A DNA stretch of 23,514 bases. Origin: Oscillospiraceae bacterium. GTDB taxonomy: Bacteria; Bacillota_A; Clostridia; Oscillospirales; JAAYXM01. The notes under the pieces are model-generated. The model did no database searches. It was not told the DNA's origin and saw only the letters and a program-made list of their open reading frames with translations. Each line of letters starts with the position of its first letter. Positions within the stretch are counted from its first letter, which is position 1. The position numbers were made by a program, and so were the translations under genes. This document shows, piece by piece, positions 1 through 10,400 of the stretch. The DNA is taken from the NCBI GenBank assembly GCA_017408185.1, contig JAFQVE010000488.1:1-23514 (forward strand). Reading direction: 5' to 3'.

Positions 1-1427
1 ATTTTTATATATTCAGCGAGCTTATCGGGGAAATTTACCGTCATCCCGTCCGCTCCCGCTTCATACACGTTTTTCATAAGGTCCTCATTTGATACGCCCC
101 ACGCACGGACATTGAAGCCCTCATAATGCCATTTTCTGACATTCTCTTCGTTTACAAGCGTTGCCTTTGGGCAAATTTCACTGATGTTCCGCTTTTTCAT
201 CTCCAAAAGAAGCTCGTCCGTTACCTCTTTTGCAAGGAAGCCTGCATTGAACTCGGGGGCATATTCACGCATATCGCAGACCGATTCAAAATCAAATGAG
301 GTTATAACAACTTTGTCTTTTATATCATATTTTCTCAAAATATCCGCAACCTGCTTTGCCGTACCTTTTTGCTTTAGTTCTATCGCAAAGGTAAGGTCAC
401 GGAATGAGAATTTATCGAGAAAATCTTCAAATCTGACTATTTTATCCTGAAATTCATTTTTGCTTACAAACATCTCGGCGAGTTCTTCGTATGTCTTTTC
501 GGAAACTATTCCGCTTTCTCCCGTTACACGGTCAAGGGTATCATCGTGGAAAAGCACCGCAACTCCGTCTTTTGTGACGTGAACATCCGTTTCAATTCCG
601 TTTGCACCCATATATACTCCGGTATAAAATGCAAGGAACGTATTTTCAGGGAGATATTCGCTTGCACCACGGTGTGCATAGTTTATAAAGTGAGTTTTAC
701 TCTCATTCTCAATTACCGTCCAAAGGTCTTTTTCGAGCTTATTGAGAAAAGCACCCCATCTTGTTTCGTCTATAAATGGGTTAATCTCTGAGACAAGGCT
801 TTTTTCATAGTTTCCCTGAGTGTCATTCTGCCAGGAATGGTTTCCGATAAAAATATCAACGTGCTCATTTCTCAAGCGTTCAATGCTTTTGAAAAACTGA
901 CCTCTCGGCAAGGTATTGAGACCTTGGCTTTTGAGAAAGTCCTTTTTGAGCTGATTTGTTCCTGCTCCGCCGAACATTCCTGCACGGTATATTTTCCCGT
1001 TTTCTTCAATATTGAAGAAGAAGGAAATCGTACCCTCCGTGTGTCCCGGTGTTTCGAGACAGAGTATTTCTGTTTTTCCGAGTTTTATTATATCTCCGTC
1101 TTTTATATCAAAATCCGGTGTAAATCGCCCTTCGAGATAATGAATATCACGGTGGTTCAAAAATGTTTTTGCACCGGACAGCTTCACAAGCTTCGCAGTT
1201 GCAAAGGTATGGTCATAATGACCGTGAGAATGGATTATGTATTTAACGTCGCGGATATCAAAGCCGAGCTCGGACATTGAATTAACAATCGTTTCCGCAT
1301 TTTCTTCATAGCCGGTATCAATAAGTATCAAACCTTCTCCTGTATCAAGAAGATGGGATGACGCTTTTTTGCATCCGACGAAATACAGATTCCCTGCCAT
1401 ACGAAACGGAACCATATCACTTTTCAT
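1..1427 (-). CDS. MBL-fold hydrolase fused to glycerophosphodiester phosphodiesterase (3' end outside window)
   Basis: This frame is open from an ATG at 1427 to the left edge (475 codons), so the stop codon is missing. AAGGAG at 1435-1440 sits 7 bases before the ATG. Residues 1-235 form a metallo-beta-lactamase fold: the HSHGHYDH motif gives metal ligands H68, H70, D72 and H73, PGHTEGT gives H129, and IGNHSW gives H197. The last His, and the lack of the usual late Asp ligand, resemble subclass B3-type MBL proteins. From about residue 249 a GDPD domain follows: AHRGAS (H252, R253), PENT (E261, N262), ETDVHVTKDG (E279, D281), LFHDD (H294) and AIELK (E350). Near the edge GADGMTVNFPDK matches the end of the GDPD barrel, so few residues are missing. 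GDPD enzymes hydrolyse glycerophosphodiesters to glycerol-3-phosphate and an alcohol. The substrate of the MBL half is unknown. No signal peptide is visible, so a cytoplasmic location is likely. It is transcribed divergently from the AraC gene at 1654. Confidence 0.88.
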   Translation of the reverse strand, partial: MKSDMVPFRMAGNLYFVGCKKASSHLLDTGEGLILIDTGYEENAETIVNSMSELGFDIRDVKYIIHSHGHYDHTFATAKLVKLSGAKTFLNHRDIHYLEGRFTPDFDIKDGDIIKLGKTEILCLETPGHTEGTISFFFNIEENGKIYRAGMFGGAGTNQLKKDFLKSQGLNTLPRGQFFKSIERLRNEHVDIFIGNHSWQNDTQGNYEKSLVSEINPFIDETRWGAFLNKLEKDLWTVIENESKTHFINYAHRGASEYLPENTFLAFYTGVYMGANGIETDVHVTKDGVAVLFHDDTLDRVTGESGIVSEKTYEELAEMFVSKNEFQDKIVRFEDFLDKFSFRDLTFAIELKQKGTAKQVADILRKYDIKDKVVITSFDFESVCDMREYAPEFNAGFLAKEVTDELLLEMKKRNISEICPKATLVNEENVRKWHYEGFNVRAWGVSNEDLMKNVYEAGADGMTVNFPDKLAEYIK

Positions 1428-1455
1428 TATCTTTCTCCTTCAAAATATTCCACCA

Positions 1456-1474
1456 CGTCACAACAGTTGTCACG
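1456..1474. promoter_or_regulatory. 19-bp pseudo-palindrome, candidate operator
   Basis: The sequence CGTCACAACAGTTGTCACG has two 9-base half sites around a central A and a single mismatched pair. It lies 29-47 bases upstream of the MBL-GDPD start, just downstream of an AT-rich stretch whose minus strand reads TATAGTATAAAT and could hold the -10 box. That position suits a repressor site. The binding protein is not known. The assignment rests on symmetry alone. Confidence 0.35.
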
Positions 1475-1544
1475 CAGTTAAAATTTATACTATACTAACG
1501 ATTTTATCATAACTATTTTAGCTTATATAAAAAAGTAATTCCAA

Positions 1545-1558
1545 CAAAAGCGTTTACA
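1545..1558 (+). promoter_or_regulatory. cre-like site (possible CcpA or LacI-family operator)
   Basis: CAAAAGCGTTTACA agrees at 12 of 14 positions with the catabolite-responsive element pattern TGWAARCGYTWNCW; the two mismatches are the first two bases. It ends 36 bases upstream of the putative -35 box of the AraC gene at 1654. CcpA control of carbohydrate regulators is common in Firmicutes, so the placement is sensible, but one degenerate match in an AT-rich spacer can occur by chance. Confidence 0.3.
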
Positions 1559-1594
1559 AATCGGCTTGTTTTGAGTGGAAACATCTGCATCTCT

Positions 1595-1623
1595 TTGACA
1601 TCTTGTTTTTCATATGATATTCT
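1595..1623 (+). promoter_or_regulatory. Sigma-A-type promoter of AraC gene
   Basis: A perfect TTGACA at 1595-1600 is followed by a 17-base spacer and TATTCT at 1618-1623 (4 of 6 to TATAAT). The predicted transcript would start near 1630 and have a leader of about 25 bases carrying the GAGGTG ribosome binding site at 1642-1647. Confidence 0.55.
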
Positions 1624-1653
1624 TATAAAAAAAGCATAAGCGAGGTGTTATGA

Positions 1654-2586
1654 GTGGAAAAGTATCTCAGAATAGAAAATACTAAGATATTGGAAAAGAT
1701 TCCGATAAGCATTTCCACTTTGTGCTTCCGTTCACTTGAAAACGAATTGCATATTCACACTTACACCCATATTGCTTTTGTTCTGGCAGGAAACGCCACC
1801 GGAAACGTACGAGATACGGAACATTTATTTCCCCCTTATTCTTGCTCTATCGTTGCCCCATATACCCTCCACTCTTTTGACACAAGAAGTTCGGAGGACA
1901 CGCCCATTGTGGTTCACATCCGTTTCAAAGATTCTTTTCTGACCGAGCGTGGCTATCGTTTTTTTCATTATAACAATACCCTTCGTTTTGAAGAGATGAC
2001 AATTCCTGAATTTATAGTTTTTAACGACGAAAACAAAACTGAAGCCAAACTCATCATTCGTGCGCTGACAACCGAATTTGAAAACAAGGAAAGTATGTCG
2101 TTTGATCTCATTGCCAAATATCTTGCTGAGTTTTTCAGAATGATAGCTATGGCAACTCCGCAAGAACCGGTTCCATCTTTCAAAAAAGAGACTATACAAT
2201 GTATAGAAAATGCCGTTGACTATATTGAGTGTCACTTTAACGAAAAACTTACTATTGATGATGTACTTCCTCTTACAACAATGTCGAGAAGTGTTTTTAC
2301 TAATCGATTTAAATCTATTACAGGAATGACTTTCGTTCAATTTCTGACTTCTGTACGACTTGGACACGTCCTGCATATGCTTCACGTTACTGAAATGTCT
2401 TTGAATGAAATTGCAGTCGAAACAGGACTCTATAACAAAACCAATCTGGTACGTACATTTACAAAGTATTTCGGAATGTCGCCCATGCGTTATCGTGCTT
2501 ATTTTGCGGAGACCTCTCCCGGAATAATGGAGCGCCACCAAATGTACAAGAAGCGTTGGAAATGGCTTGAGGAAGAAAATAAGTAA
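1654..2586 (+). CDS. AraC-family transcriptional regulator
   Basis: The protein has 310 residues. Residues about 30-100 look like the cupin-type sensor of AraC proteins (HIHTYTHIAFVLAG, then a SIVAPYTLHSF stretch). Residues about 183-285 are the C-terminal double helix-turn-helix: first HTH around LTIDDVLPLTTMSRSVFTNR, second around MSLNEIAVETGLYNKTNLVR, ending with the family signature KYFGMSPMRYR. The start is GTG at 1654, chosen because GAGGTG ends 6 bases upstream; the ATG at 1650 is out of frame and closes after 11 codons. Members of this family usually bind a sugar or other small molecule and activate nearby catabolic genes. The neighbours are the divergent MBL-GDPD gene and the convergent giant lyase gene. 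The ligand cannot be told from sequence. Confidence 0.93.
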   Translation: MEKYLRIENTKILEKIPISISTLCFRSLENELHIHTYTHIAFVLAGNATGNVRDTEHLFPPYSCSIVAPYTLHSFDTRSSEDTPIVVHIRFKDSFLTERGYRFFHYNNTLRFEEMTIPEFIVFNDENKTEAKLIIRALTTEFENKESMSFDLIAKYLAEFFRMIAMATPQEPVPSFKKETIQCIENAVDYIECHFNEKLTIDDVLPLTTMSRSVFTNRFKSITGMTFVQFLTSVRLGHVLHMLHVTEMSLNEIAVETGLYNKTNLVRTFTKYFGMSPMRYRAYFAETSPGIMERHQMYKKRWKWLEEENK

Positions 2587-2603
2587 AATACAGACATAAA
2601 AAC

Positions 2604-2651
2604 AACAAACATCCACCTACATTTCAATTTGAAAGTAGGTGGATGTTTGTT
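2604..2651. terminator. Bidirectional rho-independent terminator
   Basis: A perfect 17-bp inverted repeat (AACAAACATCCACCTAC at 2604-2620 and its complement at 2635-2651) surrounds a 14-base loop that can itself pair (TTTCA/TGAAA). It lies between two convergent stop codons, 2586 on the plus strand and 2663 on the minus strand. On the minus strand the stem is followed by GTTTTTAT, a good U-tract. On the plus strand the tail (ATTCTGTTT) is weaker. Confidence 0.88.
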
Positions 2652-2662
2652 ATTCTGTTTAT

Positions 2663-4420
2663 TTACTTTGTGTAGTCAAGTATTCTCTTTGTGAGAACTG
2701 CTACTTCTGCTCTTGTTGTGTAATCGGTTGGTGCGATTTTGCCGTTCTTTCCGTTGACTAAACCTGCGCCTACGAGTGCCGAGACCGCATCCTTTGCATA
2801 ATCTGCGACATCACGGAAATCTACATACTCAACATCTGCAATTTCAAGCTCTGCACCAAGTTTTTGCATTGCACGGTATACAATTACCATCATATCCTGA
2901 CGGGTGATTGTATTTCTCGGTGCGTACTCATTATCGCCTATTCCGTTTACAATGCCGGTATTTCTTGCGATTGCAAGTTCTTTTGCATAGTAGTCACTTT
3001 CTTCTACATCCGCAAAATTTTCGGTATTATCGGAAGAAAGACCGAATGCACGAACAAGAAGTATTGCAAAATCTGCCCTTGTGATATTATTTGCAGGTGA
3101 GAAAGTATTCTCGCTTGTTCCCTTGATTATTCCCTCCTCTGCAAGAGCATTTATTGCATCAGCCGCCCATGCGTGTGAACCGAGGTCAACGAAGCGTGTT
3201 GATGTTTCAGGTACATCAGGTGTTGCCGGTGTATCAGGTATTGAAGGTGTCGTTGAACTGCCGCCCGTTTCTCCACCGCCGGATGGTGTTGATGGTTCAC
3301 TCGGTGTCGTGGGCGTTGTCGTTGTGCCACTACTTGTTGAACCATATACCTTGACGTTGAAGTGAAGCGTGCTTTCTCTTCCGTCTCCATCTCGTGCAGT
3401 AATTGCGAAGTGGCTGTCACCTACCTGGGATGCTGTCGGCTTCCATGTAATCACGCCTGTTTCTTTGTCAATTGTTGCACCTCTCGGAAGGGTTGTTCCT
3501 ATGTATTCCATTGAAGATGCACCGTTTTCAATCGGGCTTTTTGCCACAACCTTCAAACTAACAGAGCTTCCTACGCTTGTGGACGGGTTGGTATTTATCG
3601 GATCAAAAATCGGATCATTATTATCGACAAAGGAAGTCGGTATTCTGAAGGATTGACCTTCTTTTATGTTGTAGACATAGCCTGCAACAAGGTTTTCTTT
3701 GTCTTTATGACCTCTTATCAGCGATATGGTTCCAATATCAAGGCGAACTTTTCCATTTCCGATACTCTCGGCACTTTCTATCTTGTAGACTCCGTTCTGA
3801 ATGCCGTCATTGTCAACATAGATACACTTGCCGGAAAGCTCGGAAATATTCTCACAGTCCATATTTACATCAATGTAATTTGAAAGTGAAAGCTCCTTTT
3901 GGAAATCTGCAACAGTTCCGCTGTATGAAGCTGATTTTCCTGTTGCATCGCCGATAATGTCTCCGTCATTTAAATATCTGTATATAACTTCACCATCAGC
4001 ATTTACGCTGTAAACTCCAACAAAGCCGCGGAAATCAAAGAGATCAGCAACACGGTATGTCTTTGTGTTGTCCGTCGCATAAACAACATAATCAACTCTT
4101 CCGTTTACGTGCTCAACACGTACTGCTCTTACAACATTTTCGCCTGTAATCTCGCCCGTTACCTCACAAGGCTCGATACTGCTTAAATATCTGTCAGTCT
4201 TATAAGGTTCATAAACCGTTGTGAACAAGCTGTCAAGGTTTTCGCCCTTGCGCTGAACAAGCACATAATCAAAGTTCTCGGGCATCTGCTTGTTGGCTGT
4301 TTTTACGGGAACCATACCAGCAACGATTGCAACCTCATCAGCTGTAAAGTCATTCATCTGCGTCATGCGGAGACGAAGTCCTTTGCTGTCTGCAATTGCC
4401 TTGCGGTAGTCGGTAATCTC
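2663..4420 (-). repeat. Copy 1 of long direct repeat (lyase C-terminus plus SLH)
   Basis: This segment encodes residues about 2289-2873 of the giant lyase and is homologous, in the same orientation, to the whole partial gene at 21663-23514. The protein match is closest in the SLH part, where long stretches such as AIARNTGIVNGIGDN and NTITRQDMMVIVYRAMQKLG are identical. The DNA there also reads as near-identical blocks. Confidence 0.75.
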
Positions 4421-7400
4421 AAAGTCTACGGCAAAGTTATTTTCCGGCTCGTTATCACGGCGAACTTTTGTCATCCATGTGTATCCGCGGGGATATACAG
4501 TCTGATAAACAGCGTTTGTGTTCGTTCCGGGATCAGCTCCGTATTCCGTATTTGGTCCCGCATACGTTCCTATATAGTTGCCGTCAGCATCCGTCTGCTT
4601 TGTCATTTCAAGTCCGCTTGCCGGAGTTGCATTCTCGCCCTGAGCATGGAAGCTGAAGGTATGGGCATTACCTCCTGAAACACGGAAGAAATCAACACCG
4701 TAGGAAACATCGTCATTTGCTTCAATCATAACGATTGTTCTTCGATAGATATCTGTATTTTCGTATACTCCGTTGCCATCGACATCCATAACCTTCACTT
4801 TTCCTGAATCCTCAAAGTGGAGAGGTGTTCCGAAAAAGTTCTTTGAATCCTGACTCTTTTCATCAACAAGAACGAGATTATGAGAGATTGATGCCTCAAC
4901 CCACTGGAGTCGGTTGGGATCATTACTTGTATTCTGCGGATATCCCATTTCGGGAGCGAGGTTAAGACCGTACGCCTGAACGCCGAGACCTAACGTGTCA
5001 TAATGTCCGTGGCTTGTTCTTGCACCTCCGAAATACATCCAAAAATCTCTAAGTGTATTCTTTGCGGTAGCCGCAGTATCGGCAAGATAGTTTCTGCCCG
5101 CTCTGAGTGCCGCAAAGCCAAAGCCTGTCATTATATCACTTTCCTGTTCGGGCGGCTCACTTATGAAGCTCAGTATATCCGTTTCGGCACTCTCGGGATC
5201 CTTTACGAAAATGCCGTAGTTAAGGCCTTCAACGTCATACACCTTGCGCAGATAAATGTACTTTGCAAGAGCCGGACCTGCAACTGTATCCTTAAGTGCC
5301 CTGAATGCTGCAACGCTTGAATCAAGGCTACCATGGAAACCGATTCCCGCAACAGCACCGGCATCACCTATCTGTGCGTGGTGCGAGTCAACGGTCGCAA
5401 GCCTTGTAGGGGCAAGGAACATCTGAACAAACTTCGCATTGTCATAAAGACCGTAGTTGCCCTTTCCGTCATAGAGAGAAAGGATATCTGCAACACTAAT
5501 AAGCGAATCTGACCAGATGCAGTTATAGTACGGTGAGCCTTCGTCTCCGAAACCATCACGGCAAATAACGTCAATAAGCTGTGATGCAAGGTTACATCCT
5601 GTTGTATATCCCTTGAGCTCATTGACCTCTCCTGTCTTATATAACCAGTCGAGTATTTCCTGACTGTCCGGCTCGTTGTCGAGAACTACAGCCGCCATGG
5701 CAAGAGTTTCCTCCGCCTGACCGAAGTTGCCGCGCATCTTCAATTCTTTGTTCATTGTGAGAGAATACTTGAGGATTCCGTCTGCCCAGTTCTGCCAGAT
5801 TTTCTTTGAGGAATCCTTGGTGTTTTCAAGTCCGAATATCTCTGCCTTTTCAGAAAGGTAGTTTATAACCTGATGGTCACCGAGTATCGGCCAGAAGGCA
5901 TCTGCAGACATTGCAAGATCTCTTGTAAGCGGTGCATCTTCGATTCTTCCTATAACTCCTCCCCAGCCTGAGCCACCGTGAGTGTTGAGGAAGTAGCTCT
6001 GATACGGCTTAAGATCAAATGAACGATAAACGTCAGCCATTCTGTCAAGAAGAATTGCACCTGCACGACCGTATTTCGCTTCACCTGTATATACATATGC
6101 TTCGGCAAGAGTCTTTACGTCTGTTGCAATACTTCTCCATGCAGTCATGTTATAAAGAGCTACATAACCATGGCGCTCTATGACGCCGTTTTCACAACGT
6201 CTTTCTTTTCCATCTTCGGTAATCGGAACATAGCCCATACTGTCATCAACAGCCCAAAGCCTTCCATCGACCCATACTTTCTTAAGCGGGTCAAGGTTAT
6301 AGCTTGCTGACTGGGGATTGTAAAGCTCCGGATAAAGGTCATTTTTTAGATATCCATATCCCTGCTTTGCTTTTCCCGATGCCTCATACTCTTCAGCAAA
6401 GAGTTCCTTGTGCTTTTCGTAAGCACGATCAAGGCTGAAATATCCTTCTCTGTCGAGACCAAGCTTATAGAAAGCTTCAAAGTCATTTGACGGGAAAGCA
6501 CGCTTACAATCGGGGCATTGTACCTTCCATGGACGGTTGACTTTGTCAATAGTCCAACCGCCAACACCGTTACCGCCGTATTTACCTACAATATTCTCAC
6601 CACAGTAGCGACAGAAGTTGTATTCCATATCGTTGGTTGCACCTATCTGACGTGCACGAGGAACACCTTCGCCCGTAATCAGCGAATACAGCTTTTCATA
6701 GTTTTCAAGAATTGCATCTGCACTATTTATGGTGCTCTTTGCTTTTGATTTTGCCCAATCGTATTTTGCAATATTTTCTGCGGCAGCTTCACGCTTTTCA
6801 ACCGTATAGAATGTAGATGCCGTCTTTCCTGAGTCGGGAATTACAGAGAATGTTTCAGATATTGAAAGGGTTTCACCTCTGAAATCAACAGAAAGTGAAA
6901 CTTCACTTTCACCTTCAGCAACGCCCTTGAGGAATGCTCCATCGCCTTCAACTATTCCGGGATTGCTATAAGAAAATACTGCGTTATCAAGTGGAACATT
7001 GACAACATTCCCGCTGTTCATCGTTACGAAGAAGCTTATCTTTGCGGTTTCTCCGATGTACAGAGTTGTGTTCGGCATTCTGATATCTGTAGCCTTGATA
7101 CCTGTATCATCGATTACCGTGAAGGATATTGTTTCCGTAAGTGTTTCGATTCCGTCACTTACCGTGACCTCAACATCAAGCAGACCGTCACCGCAAGCGG
7201 TTACGACTCCGTTTTTGTCAACGGTGGCAACGCTCTCATTAAGTGACTTGTACGAAACTGTGTATTCATCACTTTCAAGATACGTTCCGTCAAAACGCTT
7301 TGCACGAAGCGAAATCTCGGCAGTCTTTCCGTAGGTTATCTCGGACTTATCCGCACTGAGAGCTATCTCTCTCATACTGTTCACACCGTCAAGAATAAGA

Positions 7401-10400
7401 ATTCTCGGCCGGAGATAGTCGTTGTTCGTTGTACGATTCTGTTTGAAAACAAGAACATACTCACCTGCAGACTGAACCGTTATGTCATTAAGTCTCTTTT
7501 CAACTTCGGTAAATGCCGAAACGGATGTATCCCGGAAGTCGACTGAACCAAGATAGTACTGTGATGCAAGCGTTGTGTCCGCATCAAAAACGTCTTTCGG
7601 GATGAGATATATTCCCGCCGAGCCTGCTGCCGACGGATATACCGAATAGTTGAGTGTTGCGGAATATTTACCGGGTCTCGGAACCTTAAGCGTAAATGCT
7701 GCCCACTGATTCTGAGTCATTGAAATCTGCAGACGTGCAGTCGGACCCGTGCCGTTATACATATTGAATGTGCTCGGAGTTGCAGTCCAAGCACCTGTCG
7801 TTGACCCGGAGCTGTGATATTCCCAGTTACCGTTTCCGTCCTCAGCCGTATATTCATATGTGATGTTTCTTATGTCTGCATCATTTGTCGCATCAGCATT
7901 GGGGTTAATTTCCTTATTCCAGAGAGAACTTCTTGTTATAAAGCTATATTCCTCCCTGATGCCGCTGTGAACCATCGGAATTTCCGTTACTTCAAACGGA
8001 AGAAGTGCGGAATAATTCTTCCCGTCCGCCTGTACGTTTGCAGTAATATCAACCTTGCCGAGAGCTCTCGGATAAAGCTTTCCGTTTCTCTCGTTGATTT
8101 CCGTTATCGCATCATCCGACGATGCAAATCTTGCACTTACATCGTTGAACTCGCCAAGTGTTCCGTCAGACATTGCTGCCTTTACCTTCGCTACCCAATC
8201 CTCGACAACGAGCTTTATACCCATAATAACGGTATCCTCACCACCGTCAAGGATAAAGTTTCCTGCAAATGCATTCTGTCCGCCTGTGTGCTTATATACT
8301 ACGTAATATTCTCCTGCTGTGAGATTCTTGTCCGTGAAAGAATAAACCAGATCATCAGACCAAGTTACTGCCGAAGGTGTTTTATCTGCGACAACTACGC
8401 CGAGGTAGTTGGCACCAATGATGCCTTCGCTTGCATTCTGAACACTGTCGGCATTAAACATATATACTTCAAACTTTTCATTGCTCTGAGAATATTGGCC
8501 ATAACGCACCTTCGGAGTGTAAACACCGCCCTTTGGTACGTTAATCTTTATTGCAAACCACGCAGATCCCATAAGCTGGAGACCATTGGGGGCTCGATAA
8601 TTTATAAATCCGCTCTTTATCGTGTCCTCACCTGTGGAGTTTGCGGCATATTGCCAGAAACCGCCCGTTCTTGCATATGTGAATGATGAGAAGAGAGTGT
8701 TTGTGTCACTCCAGCCACCCATATACTTTCCGATGTCATATTCGATATAGACATCCGATGCATCTTTATCTGCAACCTCAACATTAACGGAAGCAGTTCT
8801 CTCAACTCCATCCTTTGTTGCCGTGACGGAAATCTTTGCGATTCCCGCCGCAAGTCCGTTTACGACGTTTGTTCCGCTTGCAACAGAAGCCGTTTCCGGA
8901 GTTTCGGAAGTATATGAGATAGTTGCATCAGTCACCTTTTCTCCGTCACTCATATAAAGTTCATGGGAAATGCTTGTACTTTCGTTTTCCTTTATTCTTT
9001 CATTTTCGGCTTCTGCAAGAAGCTTCATCGGAATACCCTTTTCGTTTCCGCCATCGAGGATGAAGTTTCCTACAAAGGCATTCTGTCCGCCCGTATGCTT
9101 GAAAGCAACATAGTATTCACCCTCTGCGAGATTTTGATCGGACAATGCCTTTACATAATCCTCCGACCATACTATGCCCGACGGAGCTTCCGACGCTGTT
9201 ACGCTTCCTATGAAATTATTGCCGACAATTCCCGATGCTGCGGTGACACCTTCACCCGCAGGGAACATATATACCTCGAATCGCTCATTGTTCTGCTTGT
9301 ATTCACCGTAGCGCACCTTCGGAGTATATCTTCCCGCCTCTGGTACATACACCTTTATGGCAAACCAAGCAGATGCACCGAGCTGAATACCATTCGGCGG
9401 TCTGTTCTGAACCTTACCACTTGTCAGAAAGTCGTTACCAGTTGAGTTTGCCGCATATTCAAAAAATCCGTGTGTCTTCTTATAGTTGATTGCAGTATAC
9501 AAAGCACTTGTGTCGCCATAAGCACCGACGTTGTTTCCGATATCATACTCTACATATACACCCGATGTCTTCGGCTGTGTGACCGTTATCTCCGTACCTT
9601 TGATGCTTCCCGCCTCGGAATAGTCACAGGTTGCCGAAATGACAGTTGTGCCGGCAGATTTCGCCGTTATCGTTCCGTCTGCCGAAACGGTCGCAACATT
9701 TCCATCGGAGCTTGTATAGGTTATATCGGTTATTGCAGTATGATTTATACTGTCCGTAACATTTGCCGTTGCAGTTGCGGTATCACCGACCGTAAGAGCC
9801 TTGCCTGAAACTGTTACGGCACCCACATATACGGGGTTATAGGAGCTCGATTTTGTACCGTCCTCCTCAACCGTGTAAAGGGTTATGTCGCCGACCGCGA
9901 TGTTGTTGCCCGAATCAAGACAAAATACGACATAGTATTCACCTGCGGTATAATCTCTTCTGTTCTGAAGCTCCGCAATCTCCCACATACTGAAGTAGTT
10001 GTGAGTTCCTCCCGTGCAACTGAAGTCACCAAGAAGGTTTGCACTTACCATTCCTGCTTCAATATCCGTGTTTGCAGGTATTACATAAACATTGCCTTTC
10101 CCCGAACCCGTGTACTTGCCGCGTTTTACCGATCCTCCGAACTTTCCGCTGACGGGGATATTCACCTTGACGGCAAACCAACGCTTTGCACCGTTGGAAG
10201 CAATCTGCATTCCCGTTCCGGCATATGTTCCTTTGATATTTGTGCCGAATGCGGAATCTGCATTGTTATAATTTGCGGCATATTCAAAATATCCGCCCGT
10301 GCTTTCATAGGTGATATCGGAAAATGCTCCGCTTGCAGTGACGGCTTTTCCGATCGGATAGATTATTTTTGTTCCCGGCACGGTTATCGGAGCTACACTT

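Noticed and set aside
837..1280. Plus-strand open frame of 147 codons
   Set aside because: It is the shadow of the MBL domain on the minus strand, which carries complete metal-ligand motifs.
1825..2616. Minus-strand open frame of 263 codons opposite the AraC gene
   Set aside because: The plus frame has full AraC signatures; the antisense frame has no recognisable domain and runs through the terminator stem.
7814..8686. Plus-strand open frame of 290 codons inside the giant lyase gene
   Set aside because: It is antisense to clearly homologous module and Ig-domain coding sequence, has no ribosome binding site of note and a Cys/Ile/Arg-rich composition typical of shadow frames.
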